Assembly: GCF_025751495.1 (NCBI RefSeq)
Contig: NZ_JAOWKZ010000001.1
Span: 627,920-691,919, forward strand
DNA: 64,000 nucleotides
Reading direction: 5' to 3'
Origin: Albidovulum litorale
GTDB lineage: Bacteria > Pseudomonadota > Alphaproteobacteria > Rhodobacterales > Rhodobacteraceae
Shown here one piece after another: positions 54,983-63,636 of the stretch (position 1 is its first letter; each line of letters opens with the position of its first letter). Position numbers and translations under genes: made by a program. Under the pieces are notes generated by a model. That model was given only the letters and a program-made list of their open reading frames with translations. It made no database searches and was not told the DNA's origin.

Positions 54983-55368
54983 AACCAGTGCACCGTATCG
55001 CCATCCTCGATGATCGCGTCCGCGCCATCCTCTGAAAACTCCGTCTCGCCCGCCGCGCGGCCTTCGACCGTTACCCCGGCGATGACCTTGACGAGGCCCG
55101 GGCGTTTTTCGTGCGAATGCTCGGCGATCTGGCCGCCCGGCGCGATGGTAATGGCACGAAGCTGCATGAAATAGCCCTCGAGCCCGGTCTGACGCCGCAG
55201 CATCTCCTCCTCGATCACGCCAAGCTTGTCGACGGTCAGGCCCTGATGCTCGGTCGGGCCGGACATCTGCGCAAGCGCCGCTCCAGCAACCAAACCAAAG
55301 ATGACACATCCGGTCGCAGGGACAAAACCGATGCTCCGGCCTTCCGTGTTGCGGTTACGCTGGATCAT
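54922..55368 (-). CDS. Exported cupin domain protein
   Basis: A 148-aa protein with an N-terminal hydrophobic segment ([20 protein letters not shown], likely a signal peptide) and a single cupin barrel: [26 protein letters not shown] with the metal-binding His pair (EHSHEKRP) and the second motif [25 protein letters not shown] lies 5 nt before the ATG. It diverges from a GcvA-like LysR gene, which probably controls it; a 12-bp inverted repeat flanks the shared region. The 3' end overlaps the dnaE2 fragment by 61 bp. Confidence 0.85.
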   Translation of the reverse strand: MIQRNRNTEGRSIGFVPATGCVIFGLVAGAALAQMSGPTEHQGLTVDKLGVIEEEMLRRQTGLEGYFMQLRAITIAPGGQIAEHSHEKRPGLVKVIAGVTVEGRAAGETEFSEDGADAIIEDGDTVHWFYNRTDAPATAIVCDLTPVS

Positions 55369-55387
55369 TTGTTCCCCCTGATTTTGC

Positions 55388-55466
55388 GAATTTCCTTCAT
55401 TCAGCGTAAAATCGAAGCCGGAGCGCCTTCAAACGAAGAGATTTCACCCGGGGCTGAAGGAAATTC
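55388..55466. promoter_or_regulatory. 12-bp inverted repeat in the cupin/LysR intergenic region
   Basis: GAATTTCCTTCA (55388-55399) and TGAAGGAAATTC (55455-55466) are exact reverse complements, 55 bp apart. They lie in the 104-bp space between the divergent starts. Such wide-spaced repeats are often two half-operators of a LysR regulator that loops DNA. Confidence 0.45.
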
Positions 55467-55472
55467 ACGTCG

Positions 55473-56405
55473 ATGAAACGCAAGCTGCCGCCGTTCCCCG
55501 CGCTGCGCGCCTTCGAGGCGGCGGCGCGGCTTGGCAGCTTCAAAGCGGCGGCAGACGAGTTGTGTGTCTCTCCCTCGGCGATCAGTCATCAGGTCCGCCT
55601 GCTGGAAACCTATCTCGGTCGGCCGATGTTTTCGCGCGGTCCTCAGGTCGTCCGCCTGACCCAAGCCGGGCAGCGCTACCTGTCCCGCATCGGGCCGCTT
55701 CTTGATGACATCGACGCCAGTACGCGCGAGATCACCGGCGATGCCGCGCGTGGCCAGCTGCGGCTGAAGATGACCGAGTGGTTCGCGAAAAGGTGGCTGA
55801 TCCCGCGACTGCCACGGTTCATGAGCGTTTGCCCCGAAATTGATCTGAAGATCGAAACCGGGCTGCCGCCCACCGACTTTCGCAATGGCGCGCTTGACGT
55901 GATCATTCACTGGGGCGATGCGCCGGTGGAGGGCGTGGTGATAGAGCCCTTTTTTGCCTCGACCCGCACGCCCGTCTGCAGCCCGGCCTATCGTGCAGCG
56001 CATCCCGAACTCAGAGCACCGACGGACCTTGCCGACCATGTCCTCTTGCGCGACGAGACGGATGACGGATGGGCTGAGTGGTTCGCCGCCGCCGACTGCG
56101 CCGAGGCCTGTCCGGAACACGGGCCGGTCTTTTCCCATTGCGAGCTGTCAACGGCTGCGGCCTTAAGTGGAACCGGCGTGGAGCTTGCATACCGCGAACT
56201 GCTGATCGACCTGATCCGCGGCGGCGAACTGGTCCAGATCTTCGATATTGTCTCACCGGTCCGCACCATCTACTCACTCGCCTACGAGGCGCACCGGGCG
56301 ACCGACATGCATATCCGCATGTTCCGAAGCTGGCTTTTTAAGGAAATTCTGCTCGATGCCGCGACGCAGGATAACGTGCTGATGCCGCTCACGGCGGCGC
56401 AGTAG
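55473..56405 (+). CDS. LysR-family regulator, GcvA-like
   Basis: A 310-aa LTTR. The winged helix-turn-helix (residues about 10-70) shows LPPFPALRAFEAAARLGSFKAAADELCVSPSAISHQVRLLE (noted as ALRAFEAAARLGSFKAA and VSPSAISHQVRLLE). The effector-binding domain follows (TEWFAKRWLIPRLPRF, then GALDVIIHWGD), in the style of GcvA regulators. The ligand cannot be read. Start ATG at 55473 (MKRKLPPFP). The adjacent divergent target is the cupin gene. Confidence 0.92.
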   Translation: MKRKLPPFPALRAFEAAARLGSFKAAADELCVSPSAISHQVRLLETYLGRPMFSRGPQVVRLTQAGQRYLSRIGPLLDDIDASTREITGDAARGQLRLKMTEWFAKRWLIPRLPRFMSVCPEIDLKIETGLPPTDFRNGALDVIIHWGDAPVEGVVIEPFFASTRTPVCSPAYRAAHPELRAPTDLADHVLLRDETDDGWAEWFAAADCAEACPEHGPVFSHCELSTAAALSGTGVELAYRELLIDLIRGGELVQIFDIVSPVRTIYSLAYEAHRATDMHIRMFRSWLFKEILLDAATQDNVLMPLTAAQ

Positions 56406-56473
56406 CGCGTCAGGACCATGGACAGCAGGGCTCCGCTCGCCTAGCCATAGGACAAATCACACCCGGAATTCGC

Positions 56474-57370
56474 ATGACACGCCATCCCTTATTCGGCCTC
56501 GGCCTCGCCGCCTTCGGGGCGCTTATCCTGACGCCGGACACGATGTTCATGCGTTGGTCCGGACTCGAGGGTTTCGCCATGCTGGCTTGGCGGGGCTTGC
56601 TGATGGGCAGCCTTCTGATCGCCGTCTGGTTCGTGACGGCCCAGACGCGGCGGCGCGACCTTCGCGCGATGATGTGCGTCTCGGGTTTCGGCGTCATGTG
56701 TTGCCAGGCGGTGAATGGCACCCTCTTTTCACTCGGCATCGCTCATGCGCCGGTCGCGATCGTGCTTTTTGGCGTGGCGACGATGCCGGTCTTTTCGGCC
56801 CTCCTGTCGCGCTGGCTGTCGGGCGAACAGACCCGCGGTACGACCTGGATCGCGATGGCGGCCGTGATGGGCGGCATCGCGATCGCCGTATTCGGCGACG
56901 GGGCAGAGGGTTTGGGTTTCAACCGCGCCTCGCTTCTGGGCGCGCTCGCGGGGCTGGGCGTGGCGGCGATGCTGGCGCTCGGTTTCGTACTGATGCGCCG
57001 GGCGCGGGACCTGCCGCTGCTGCCCACGATCGGTACGGGCGCGCTGATGGCCGGAACGATCGGGTTTGCCCTGTCCCCGGCCGGCACGCTTGCCGCGGGC
57101 AATGTCTGGGCCATCGCGGCGACCGGTGCGGTGATCCTGCCCGTCTCCTTCCTCGCGCTCAGCTATGCCTCACGCCATACCGAACCCGCCAATGTCAGCC
57201 TGCTGATGCTTCTCGAAACCGTTCTGGGCCCGGCCTGGGTCTGGGCCGGGGCGGGAGAGGCAATGACGGTGCCCATGATGCTTGGGGGCGCTGTGGTGGT
57301 GACCAGCCTCGCACTTTACATTCTGGCGACCGGCCGGCGGAGCCGGACTCCCCCTGCGGGACACATCTGA
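56474..57370 (+). CDS. DMT superfamily (EamA) permease
   Basis: A 298-aa membrane protein with about ten helices and two EamA repeats. Repeat one ends PVAIVLFGVATMPVFSALLSRWLSGE, and repeat two has TEPANVSLLMLLETVLGPAWVWAGAGE; both contain the conserved helix-terminal Glu. It lies 68 bp after the LysR gene. No substrate is evident. It is the third EamA permease in the window; the three are not close copies. Confidence 0.88.
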   Translation: MTRHPLFGLGLAAFGALILTPDTMFMRWSGLEGFAMLAWRGLLMGSLLIAVWFVTAQTRRRDLRAMMCVSGFGVMCCQAVNGTLFSLGIAHAPVAIVLFGVATMPVFSALLSRWLSGEQTRGTTWIAMAAVMGGIAIAVFGDGAEGLGFNRASLLGALAGLGVAAMLALGFVLMRRARDLPLLPTIGTGALMAGTIGFALSPAGTLAAGNVWAIAATGAVILPVSFLALSYASRHTEPANVSLLMLLETVLGPAWVWAGAGEAMTVPMMLGGAVVVTSLALYILATGRRSRTPPAGHI

Positions 57371-57424
57371 CCCGTCCGACCGCCCTGCCATTGCTATGTC
57401 ACAATCTTCGCTATCCTGCGCAAC

Positions 57425-57886
57425 ATGCGGATACTGAACCAAAACAACGACCAACTGATCGTTGAGGAAAAGCCCTGGTTCTGGGCGCTGTGTTTTGTCT
57501 TCATGACTTTGTCCTGCGCGGCCTGGGCCATCGACGCCTTGTCGAAGGGCAACCTCTTGATGACCGGCGCGGCGGCGGCTTCGACGCTCGGCTGCCTCGC
57601 GCTGACCGCCTTCGCGGTGGAGCGGGTCTGGCTGATCCTCGACCGCCGAGCCGGAACGGTGGAGCTGCGCCGCCGCAACTGGCGGGGATTTCGCAGCGAG
57701 ACCTTTCCGCTGAGCGATCTGGATCCGGATGGTGTCCTGTTGCAAAGCAACGACGACATGTGGCGCATTGCCCTGCAATTCAGCTCACGCGAGAAACCTG
57801 TGCCACTGACCGGTTATTACCAGACCGGCACCAGTACCCGGCGTTGCGCCGAAACTGCGCGAAAATGGCTGGGACAGGTGGCCTAG
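57425..57886 (+). CDS. Hypothetical membrane protein, PH-like
   Basis: A 153-aa protein with two close transmembrane helices (residues about 18-38 and 46-70) and a C-terminal soluble part with a beta-rich look: VWLILDRRAGTVELRRRNWRGFRSETFPLSDL (noted as DRRAGTVELRRRNWRG and ETFPLSDLDPDGVLLQS). The latter resembles bacterial PH-like YdbT/YcxB domains (a basic stretch before a LSDI-type strand). No function is known. Its last 4 bases overlap the end of the MocR gene in convergent orientation. Confidence 0.7.
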   Translation: MRILNQNNDQLIVEEKPWFWALCFVFMTLSCAAWAIDALSKGNLLMTGAAAASTLGCLALTAFAVERVWLILDRRAGTVELRRRNWRGFRSETFPLSDLDPDGVLLQSNDDMWRIALQFSSREKPVPLTGYYQTGTSTRRCAETARKWLGQVA

Positions 57887-59316
57887 AGCGCAGAGGCAAG
57901 CGTTGCCACGAACCGCTCTGTCCGCTCTGTGGTGGCATCGGCAAAGCCGGTCACAAGGCCGTGGCAGTTGTCGGCGAGGCTGTAGCCTGACAGAGCCGTC
58001 GCCCCGAAACCCGCCCGGCCAAGCGCGTCAAGGGTGGCCCTTTCCTCCGCCCCGGTCCCGAGCCGGATTGTCAGTTGCACGCCGCCGTCGGGCAGTGCAA
58101 CGCCGATCCGGTTGCCAAGCCGCGCCCGAAGCGCCGCGACCAGCGCCTCGCCCCGCTCGCGGTTGAGCCGCGCGATGCGCCTCAGATGTGCGCGGTACTG
58201 GCCAGACCGCATCAGGTCGGCCAAAGCCGCCTGGGCGTGCAGATTGGCCGCCAGGCCGAGATTGCGCTGCGCCACGCGCATCGGCGCGACCAATGTCGGG
58301 GGCAACACCATCCAACTCAGCCGCAAACCGGGCATCAGCGCCTTGGCCGCCGTGCCGAGATAGATCACCTCGCCGCCTTTCGCCTCAGCCTGCATCGCTG
58401 CTATCTCCTGCCCGCGCCACTGAAACTCACCGTCATAATCGTCCTCAAGCACCACAGCACCCGCCGCGCTAGCGGCGGCAAGGATGGCCTGACGGCGGCC
58501 AAGCGGCAGGCGGGCGCCAAGCGGGAACTGGTTCGAAGGGGTCAGGTAGATCAGCCGCAGATCGCGAATGCCGGCCAGCGCGACCGCATCGGCCCCCTGA
58601 TCGTCCACCGGCAGCGGCAGCAGCCGCAAACCAGCCCCAAGAAACGCCGCCCGCGCGCCAATATAGCCCGGCTCTTCGATTGCGGCGGTCTGGCCGGGAT
58701 CGGTCAGCACGGCGGTGGCCAGAGACAGTGCCGCCTGCGTGCCCGGCAGAACCAGAATCTGATCCGAGTCCACCGTCATGCCGCGATCCATGGCCAGCCG
58801 CTCGACCAGTTCGGCACGGAGGGCGGCAAGCCCATGATAGTCGCCATATCCGAAACTCGCGCCGTGGCGATGCCGCGCGACACGGCGCAGGGCACGACCC
58901 CAAAGGTCGCCGGGAAACTCGGTCTCGTCAGGGCAGCCCGGCGCCATCACAAGCGCCGCCGGGCCTCGGTCCCGTGCAGGGGCTGCAAGAGCCGCACCGC
59001 GTGCCGACAGGCCCGGCCCTGCGGCCGCGTTCGGCGCGGGCAACGCGACCGGACGATAGGTAACGACCGGCGCCCGACCCGGATGAAGCGCGATCAATCC
59101 GTCAGCGCGAAGGAGGTCATAGGCGGCGATCACGGTGTTGCGTGACACATCCAGCCCCTCGGCGGCCTTGCGCGAGGATGGCAAGGCGCGACCATCGGCC
59201 AGCCGCCCCTCGCGGATCGCGGCGGCGAAGGCGCGATAAAGCCGGGTGACAAGCGCGCCCTCCCCCTCTTTCGCACCCTCCGTCCAGCCGATGGCCCGCC
59301 GCCAAACTGGTTCCAT
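57883..59316 (-). CDS. MocR/PdxR-type transcription regulator (GntR HTH plus aminotransferase fold)
   Basis: A 477-aa protein. The N-terminal GntR winged helix (residues about 20-85) has RAFAAAIREGRLADGRALPSSRKAAEGLDVSRNTVIAAYDLLRADG (noted as GRALPSSRKAAEGLDVSRNTV). The aminotransferase domain follows; the PLP-binding Lys is expected in the YLGTAAKALMPGLRLSWMVLP region. PdxR-type proteins sense pyridoxal phosphate and regulate vitamin B6 genes. A GGAG sits 6 nt before the ATG at 59316. The divergent gene encodes a PNPOx-like protein, a fitting target. Confidence 0.92.
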   Translation of the reverse strand: MEPVWRRAIGWTEGAKEGEGALVTRLYRAFAAAIREGRLADGRALPSSRKAAEGLDVSRNTVIAAYDLLRADGLIALHPGRAPVVTYRPVALPAPNAAAGPGLSARGAALAAPARDRGPAALVMAPGCPDETEFPGDLWGRALRRVARHRHGASFGYGDYHGLAALRAELVERLAMDRGMTVDSDQILVLPGTQAALSLATAVLTDPGQTAAIEEPGYIGARAAFLGAGLRLLPLPVDDQGADAVALAGIRDLRLIYLTPSNQFPLGARLPLGRRQAILAAASAAGAVVLEDDYDGEFQWRGQEIAAMQAEAKGGEVIYLGTAAKALMPGLRLSWMVLPPTLVAPMRVAQRNLGLAANLHAQAALADLMRSGQYRAHLRRIARLNRERGEALVAALRARLGNRIGVALPDGGVQLTIRLGTGAEERATLDALGRAGFGATALSGYSLADNCHGLVTGFADATTERTERFVATLASAL

Positions 59317-59391
59317 TAATATCTCCAGAACTGGATCTTCCTTGGAACCATAGTGGCTGCTATGCCACAAGCACAAGCGAAAGAGAGAGCC

Positions 59392-60054
59392 ATGCCGCGC
59401 AAGACCCCGACCCAGCCAGCCTTCAATCGCGTCCGCAATCCCAAGCGGGCGAGTTATGACCGCGCGCAGATCGACCCGATCCTCGATGCCGGGCTGGTCG
59501 GCCATTTCGGCTTCGTGGCGGAAGACCGGCCGATGGTGATCCCGATGGCCTATGCCCGCGACGGCGACGTGGTCTATCTGCATGGCGCGACCAAGACCCG
59601 GGCGATGAACCAAACGAACGGTCTGAAGGCCTGCCTGACGGTGACGATCCTTGGCGGAATCGTCGCCGCGCGCTCGGCCTTTCACCATTCAGTCAATTAC
59701 CGCTCGGTCGTGATCCATGGCACCGCCCATATCGTCACCGACCGCGCCGAGCGCAACCGGGCGCTGCAACTGATCACCGAACACCTGCTGCCGGGGCGGT
59801 ATGAGGAGGTGCGGCCCATAACCCCGCAGGAAGACAAGGCGACCGGCGTGCTGGCCCTTCATATCGAAGCGGCAAGCGCCAAGATCCGCTCCGGGCCACC
59901 AGTCGATGACGACGCCGACCTGACGCTTGGACTGTGGGGCGGGGTCCTGCCCATCACCACCGCTCTTGGCCGGGGTGTGCCCGACGGTCACACGCCCGAG
60001 GGGATGGCCGAACCACCCTCTTTCGCCGAGGCGCGCGTCCGGTTCGCCCGTTAA
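59392..60054 (+). CDS. Pyridoxamine 5'-phosphate oxidase family protein
   Basis: A 220-aa flavin-binding split-barrel protein. Motifs: RNPKRASYDRAQIDPILDAGLVGHFGFVAEDRPMVIPMAYARDGDVVYLHGA (noted as DAGLVGHFGFVAEDRPMVIPM and YLHGATKTRAM) and RSVVIHGTAHIV. It belongs to the FMN/F420-binding PNPOx-like group rather than true PdxH. The ATG at 59392 (MPRKTPTQPAF) is preferred; one 10 codons earlier (59362) is possible. Its divergent neighbour is the MocR/PdxR regulator. Confidence 0.87.
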   Translation: MPRKTPTQPAFNRVRNPKRASYDRAQIDPILDAGLVGHFGFVAEDRPMVIPMAYARDGDVVYLHGATKTRAMNQTNGLKACLTVTILGGIVAARSAFHHSVNYRSVVIHGTAHIVTDRAERNRALQLITEHLLPGRYEEVRPITPQEDKATGVLALHIEAASAKIRSGPPVDDDADLTLGLWGGVLPITTALGRGVPDGHTPEGMAEPPSFAEARVRFAR

Positions 60055-60066
60055 CGCGTTTCGGGA

Positions 60067-60666
60067 TCAGGGCGAGATCACCGTCAGACCGAGAAGCCGC
60101 CAGCTTTGCATTCCGCCGCGATAGTAGCGAATGCGTTCGGCCGGATAGCCGAGCCCGACCATCACCCTGATCGCTGATGGGGACTGCCCGCACCAGAGCC
60201 CGTTGCAAAAGAGCGCGACCTCCTTCGCACCGGCGCAATCCCATCCATCGAAATCCGGCTCGCAGCCGAGGTCACCCAGCCGGTCGGCGATTTCGGTATA
60301 GGGTATGTTGATGGCACCGGGGATGGTGCCGCCGCTGAACCAGTCCGGTGTCCGGCTATCGATGACCACCGCTTCGCCGCCTTCCAGAAGGTCGAGAAGT
60401 TCCAGCTCCCCGATCGGCGTGACCCCGTCTTCCGGCACCATCGGTTGGATGCAGAAAGGCGGGCATTCACGTGACGTCTGCGCCCAGTCGCCCTCAAGCA
60501 CCGCGCCGGTATCCTGGTTCCGGGTGATCGTTACCGGCCCCTCTTCGGTGACGACCGTGACAGAGGGACGGTCGGGGCCGATCCCGACCTTGACCTCCTG
60601 CGCCCCGGCCGTGGCGACAGCAGCCCATGCCAAAACGACCGCTCCGGTAATTCCCTGACGCAGCAT
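60067..60666 (-). CDS. Exported rhodanese-like protein
   Basis: A 199-aa periplasmic rhodanese. Signal peptide MLRQGITGAVVLAWAAVATAGAQ is followed by a spacer with CPPFCIQPM, and the rhodanese domain (residues about 95-195) has VVIDSRTPDWFSGGTIPGAINIPYTEI and the active-site loop FCNGLWCGQSP; the second Cys is the expected catalytic one. It may move sulfane sulfur or bind metal. ATG at 60666 has GAGG upstream; four codons earlier is an alternative. Confidence 0.85.
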   Translation of the reverse strand: MLRQGITGAVVLAWAAVATAGAQEVKVGIGPDRPSVTVVTEEGPVTITRNQDTGAVLEGDWAQTSRECPPFCIQPMVPEDGVTPIGELELLDLLEGGEAVVIDSRTPDWFSGGTIPGAINIPYTEIADRLGDLGCEPDFDGWDCAGAKEVALFCNGLWCGQSPSAIRVMVGLGYPAERIRYYRGGMQSWRLLGLTVISP

Positions 60667-60773
60667 GACACACCTCATTCATCTTATTGAATATGTCTTC
60701 ACATTGCCTGCCGGGTCCCAGTCACGCAAGTCCACCAGCTGCATTGGCCTGAACTGCGACAATTGGCGCAACG

Positions 60774-61274
60774 TCATCCGTGCGTGGGGAAAACTTTCAC
60801 CATCAGCACGAGGTCGAGCCAGCGTCCGAACTTGCGCCCCGCCTCGGGTAGCCGCGCGACATGGACAAAGCCCATCCGGGCATGAAAGGCGACGCCGTCG
60901 GGATTTTCGCCCGATATTCCAGCAAAGAGCGTATGGGCGCCACCGGCGCGGGCGTGATCCTCAATCCGCGCCATAAGGGCCCGGCCTGCCCCCCTGCCCC
61001 GCGCTTCCGGCGCCAGAACGATCGTATGCTCCATCGCATGGGCATAGCCATTGCCGCCCCGGAACTGGGCATAGGTCGCAAAGCCCATGAGCCGTCCGTC
61101 TTCCTCGGCCAGCAGGAATTCGCGCCCCGCCGCGCGCCGTTCGTCGATGATCCGGGCGAGGCTTTCGGGCGTCTTCTCCTCGCTTGAGAAGGTAATCGTC
61201 GTGTCGCGGATCACCGGGTTCCAGAGGGCGATGAGCGCGGGAATATCGGCATCGCGGGCCGGACGGATCATCAT
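60774..61274 (-). CDS. GNAT acetyltransferase (phosphinothricin acetyltransferase type)
   Basis: A 166-aa N-acetyltransferase. The acetyl-CoA loop EARGRGAGRALMARIEDHAR (Q/RxxGxG/A) and the preceding TIVLAPE strand are intact; FHARMGFVHVARLPEAGRKFGRWLDLVLMVK (noted as HARMGFVHVARLPEAGRKFGRW) matches Pat/Bar-like enzymes. The in-frame ATGATG at 61269-61274 overlaps the VOC gene stop, so the two genes are coupled. Confidence 0.9.
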   Translation of the reverse strand: MMIRPARDADIPALIALWNPVIRDTTITFSSEEKTPESLARIIDERRAAGREFLLAEEDGRLMGFATYAQFRGGNGYAHAMEHTIVLAPEARGRGAGRALMARIEDHARAGGAHTLFAGISGENPDGVAFHARMGFVHVARLPEAGRKFGRWLDLVLMVKVFPTHG

Positions 61275-61876
61275 GTCAGCACCCTTTCCCCATGCGGTGT
61301 GGCGATTGTGGCGCGCATCTCCTTTGCCCCCGGGACCACAACGATGCGCGGATCGGACAGCGGCAGCGCGGCACCAAGAGCCTTCGCCTCGGGATGCGCG
61401 ATCTCCAGCCGGATGAGGCGGCATCCGGTGTCGGTCAGCCGGTCGGCGGGGTGCGCGCTTTGCCATTCGATCAGTGCCGGAAAGGCGTTGTCATAGGGCA
61501 GATACCCGTCCTCCGGCACCGCGAAGCGCCAGCGGAAATCGCCCCGCGCCAGATCGGTCGGTCTCCCCGCGCCTCTCGGCGCTCCGGCAAGGGCGGCATC
61601 GAGATCGTCGACCCGCACGATCCAGTTCGTCAATCGCGGTACGCCCGCGAAATCATCCAGCGCGAACCAGCGCGGATGGGTGGGCTTCATCGCGTCTGGG
61701 TCGATTGCGATGACCTCAAGGTATTCCCCGCGCCCAAGGCTCAGGAGCCGGTTGTGGGTGCCCATATGCGGGTGTTTCCCACCTGCTTCCAGCGAAACGC
61801 CCAGGATTTCCTCGACATGGGCCACGCCAGCCTCAAGCGTTTCAGCCGAAACCGCGATATGGTCGAATGCCGCCAT
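61271..61876 (-). CDS. VOC family (glyoxalase-like) protein
   Basis: A 201-aa vicinal-oxygen-chelate fold protein. DHIAVSAETLEAGVAHVEEILGV at the N-terminus carries the His expected as the first metal ligand; GTHNRLLSLGRGEYLEVIAIDPDA includes the conserved His and Glu. This is the DUF-like glyoxalase group often paired with other genes; the substrate is unknown. GGAGG is 6 nt before the ATG at 61876. The stop overlaps the GNAT gene. Confidence 0.87.
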   Translation of the reverse strand: MAAFDHIAVSAETLEAGVAHVEEILGVSLEAGGKHPHMGTHNRLLSLGRGEYLEVIAIDPDAMKPTHPRWFALDDFAGVPRLTNWIVRVDDLDAALAGAPRGAGRPTDLARGDFRWRFAVPEDGYLPYDNAFPALIEWQSAHPADRLTDTGCRLIRLEIAHPEAKALGAALPLSDPRIVVVPGAKEMRATIATPHGERVLT

Positions 61877-62018
61877 GTGGCCCCTCCTGCCGCCTGAGCG
61901 GCATCCTAGAGGCACCATTCGCCCCCGCAAGTGCCGAAATCGGAACACGAAAACTTGAAAGATGCTAATAAGGTCCCATGTGGACCCCAAAGATAACGAA
62001 AACAATCGGGATTGATGA

Positions 62019-63218
62019 ATGAGCCTTGCGCGCGCCCTTGACCGCTTCTTCCGCCATGACGCCGCCGGGGGCGTCCTTCTCATGGCCTCGGCCTTACTGG
62101 CGCTGATCGTCGCGAATTCCGCCCTGTCGGGCGGCTACCACGATCTGCTTCTGAAGAAATTCTCGATCCTGCTGGATGGCGAAGGCCTGTCGAAGCCGCT
62201 GATCTTGTGGATCAATGACGGGCTGATGGCGATCTTCTTCTTCCTGATCGGGCTGGAACTGAAGCACGAGATGGTCGAGGGAAAGCTCAAGAACCCGCGC
62301 GACGTGATGTTGCCGGGTATGGCGGCGGTGGGCGGTATGGCGCTGCCTGCACTGGTCTTTCTGGCATTCAACTTCTCCGATCCTGTCGCGCGGGGCGGCT
62401 GGGCGATCCCGGCGGCGACAGACATCGCCTTTGCGGTGGGCGTTCTGGCGCTTCTGGGCAAACGGGTGCCGGCGGCGCTGAAGATCTTCCTGCTGACGCT
62501 GGCGATCCTCGATGACCTTGGGGCCATCCTGATCATCGCGCTTTTCTACACCAAGGAATTGCACGTCGATTACCTCTATGTGGCGCTCCTGCCGCTTGCC
62601 GGTCTGTTCCTGCTCAATCGTGCGGGGGCGCACCGCATTGCGCCGTTCATCCTGCTTGGGACCGTACTCTGGGTACTGGTGCTGAAATCGGGGGTTCATG
62701 CGACGCTTGCGGGCGTGGTCACGGCCTTCTTCATCCCGCTCAAAGATAAATACGGCAAATCGCCGCTCCATTCGCTGGAACATGCCCTGTCGCCTTACGT
62801 CCTCTTTCTGATCGTGCCGGTCTTTGCCTTCGCCAATGCGGGCGTCGTGCTGCAGGGCCTGACCTTGGGCGATCTTTTCGCGCCCCTGCCGATGGGTATT
62901 GCGGCGGGTCTGGTGATCGGCAAGCAACTGGGTGTCTTCGGCGCAACATGGCTTGTGGTCCGGGCGGGTTGGGCGAAACTGCCCCATGCCGTGACATGGG
63001 CGCATATCTACGGCCTCGCCTGCCTTGCCGGGATCGGCTTCACCATGTCGCTCTTCATCGGCGGGCTCAGCTTCGACGATCAGGCCCAGATGAATGCGGT
63101 GCGGCTGGGAGTGCTGGCGGGGTCTGCAGTTTCGGCGATCCTCGGCTATGCGGTCCTGCGGCTGTCGCCCGCGCATCGTGAGGATGCAGAGAGCGCGGCA
63201 CCGGCTGCGGCGGAGTAA
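62019..63218 (+). CDS. nhaA: Na+/H+ antiporter NhaA
   Basis: A 399-aa antiporter with 11-12 helices. The functional carboxylates are TDIAFAVG (134-141, with D135) and D165-D166 in LAILDDLGAI, equivalent to E. coli D133, D163 and D164. IWINDGLMAIFFFLIGLELKHEMVEG (noted as NDGLMAIFFFLIGLELKHE) and the C-terminal GLACLAGIGFTMSLFIGGLSF are family signatures. It exports Na+ at alkaline pH. The upstream region is about 140 bp from the divergent VOC gene. The transcript is monocistronic. Confidence 0.96.
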   Translation: MSLARALDRFFRHDAAGGVLLMASALLALIVANSALSGGYHDLLLKKFSILLDGEGLSKPLILWINDGLMAIFFFLIGLELKHEMVEGKLKNPRDVMLPGMAAVGGMALPALVFLAFNFSDPVARGGWAIPAATDIAFAVGVLALLGKRVPAALKIFLLTLAILDDLGAILIIALFYTKELHVDYLYVALLPLAGLFLLNRAGAHRIAPFILLGTVLWVLVLKSGVHATLAGVVTAFFIPLKDKYGKSPLHSLEHALSPYVLFLIVPVFAFANAGVVLQGLTLGDLFAPLPMGIAAGLVIGKQLGVFGATWLVVRAGWAKLPHAVTWAHIYGLACLAGIGFTMSLFIGGLSFDDQAQMNAVRLGVLAGSAVSAILGYAVLRLSPAHREDAESAAPAAAE

Positions 63219-63287
63219 CCGCCGGGGCCGGTTGACCGGCCCCGGGAACCGGTCCTAGTCTCGGATGCAGGATTGGAGATCACGTCA

Positions 63288-63557
63288 ATGGCAGGCGGCT
63301 GGGCGCGCGACGGCGCGGTGAACGAACAGATCGATGCTTCGATCGAGGATGAGTTGAAGCGCATGCAGGCGCGTCGGCGGCCTGAGGGCGAGAGCCTCGC
63401 CGAATGCGCCGAGTGCGGTGAGGACATTCCCGAGCGGCGGCGTCAGGCCATTCCCGGCGTCAAGCTCTGCATCGATTGCCAGAACGAACGCGACGCGCGG
63501 CCCGTGATGCGCGGCGGCATCAACCGGCGCGGGTCGAAGGACAGCCAGCTGAAGTAA
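63288..63557 (+). CDS. DksA/TraR-family C4 zinc finger protein
   Basis: An 89-aa protein. The zinc ligands are in CAECGEDIPERRRQAIPGVKLCIDCQNERD: Cys-x2-Cys and Cys-x2-Cys with a typical spacing of about 20 residues. The N-terminal helices are shorter than in DksA. IDASIEDELKRMQARR is the usual lead. Possible RNA polymerase secondary-channel binding is unproven. The ATG at 63288 has GGAG 9 nt upstream; a TTG five codons earlier was rejected. Confidence 0.88.
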   Translation: MAGGWARDGAVNEQIDASIEDELKRMQARRRPEGESLAECAECGEDIPERRRQAIPGVKLCIDCQNERDARPVMRGGINRRGSKDSQLK

Positions 63558-63578
63558 CGGCTTGCCCGCCCCAAAATC

Positions 63579-63612
63579 GAAGCGCCGGACCGGCAGAACG
63601 GTCAGGCGCTTC
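63579..63612 (-). terminator. Terminator of the methylmalonyl-CoA mutase gene
   Basis: Outer arms GAAGCGCC/GGCGCTTC (63579-63586 and 63605-63612) enclose an inner stem GACCG/CGGTC. On the minus strand, GATTTTGG follows. It lies about 25 bp beyond the mutase stop. Confidence 0.75.
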
Positions 63613-63636
63613 GCGGTCTCTTGTAACTCAGCGGCG

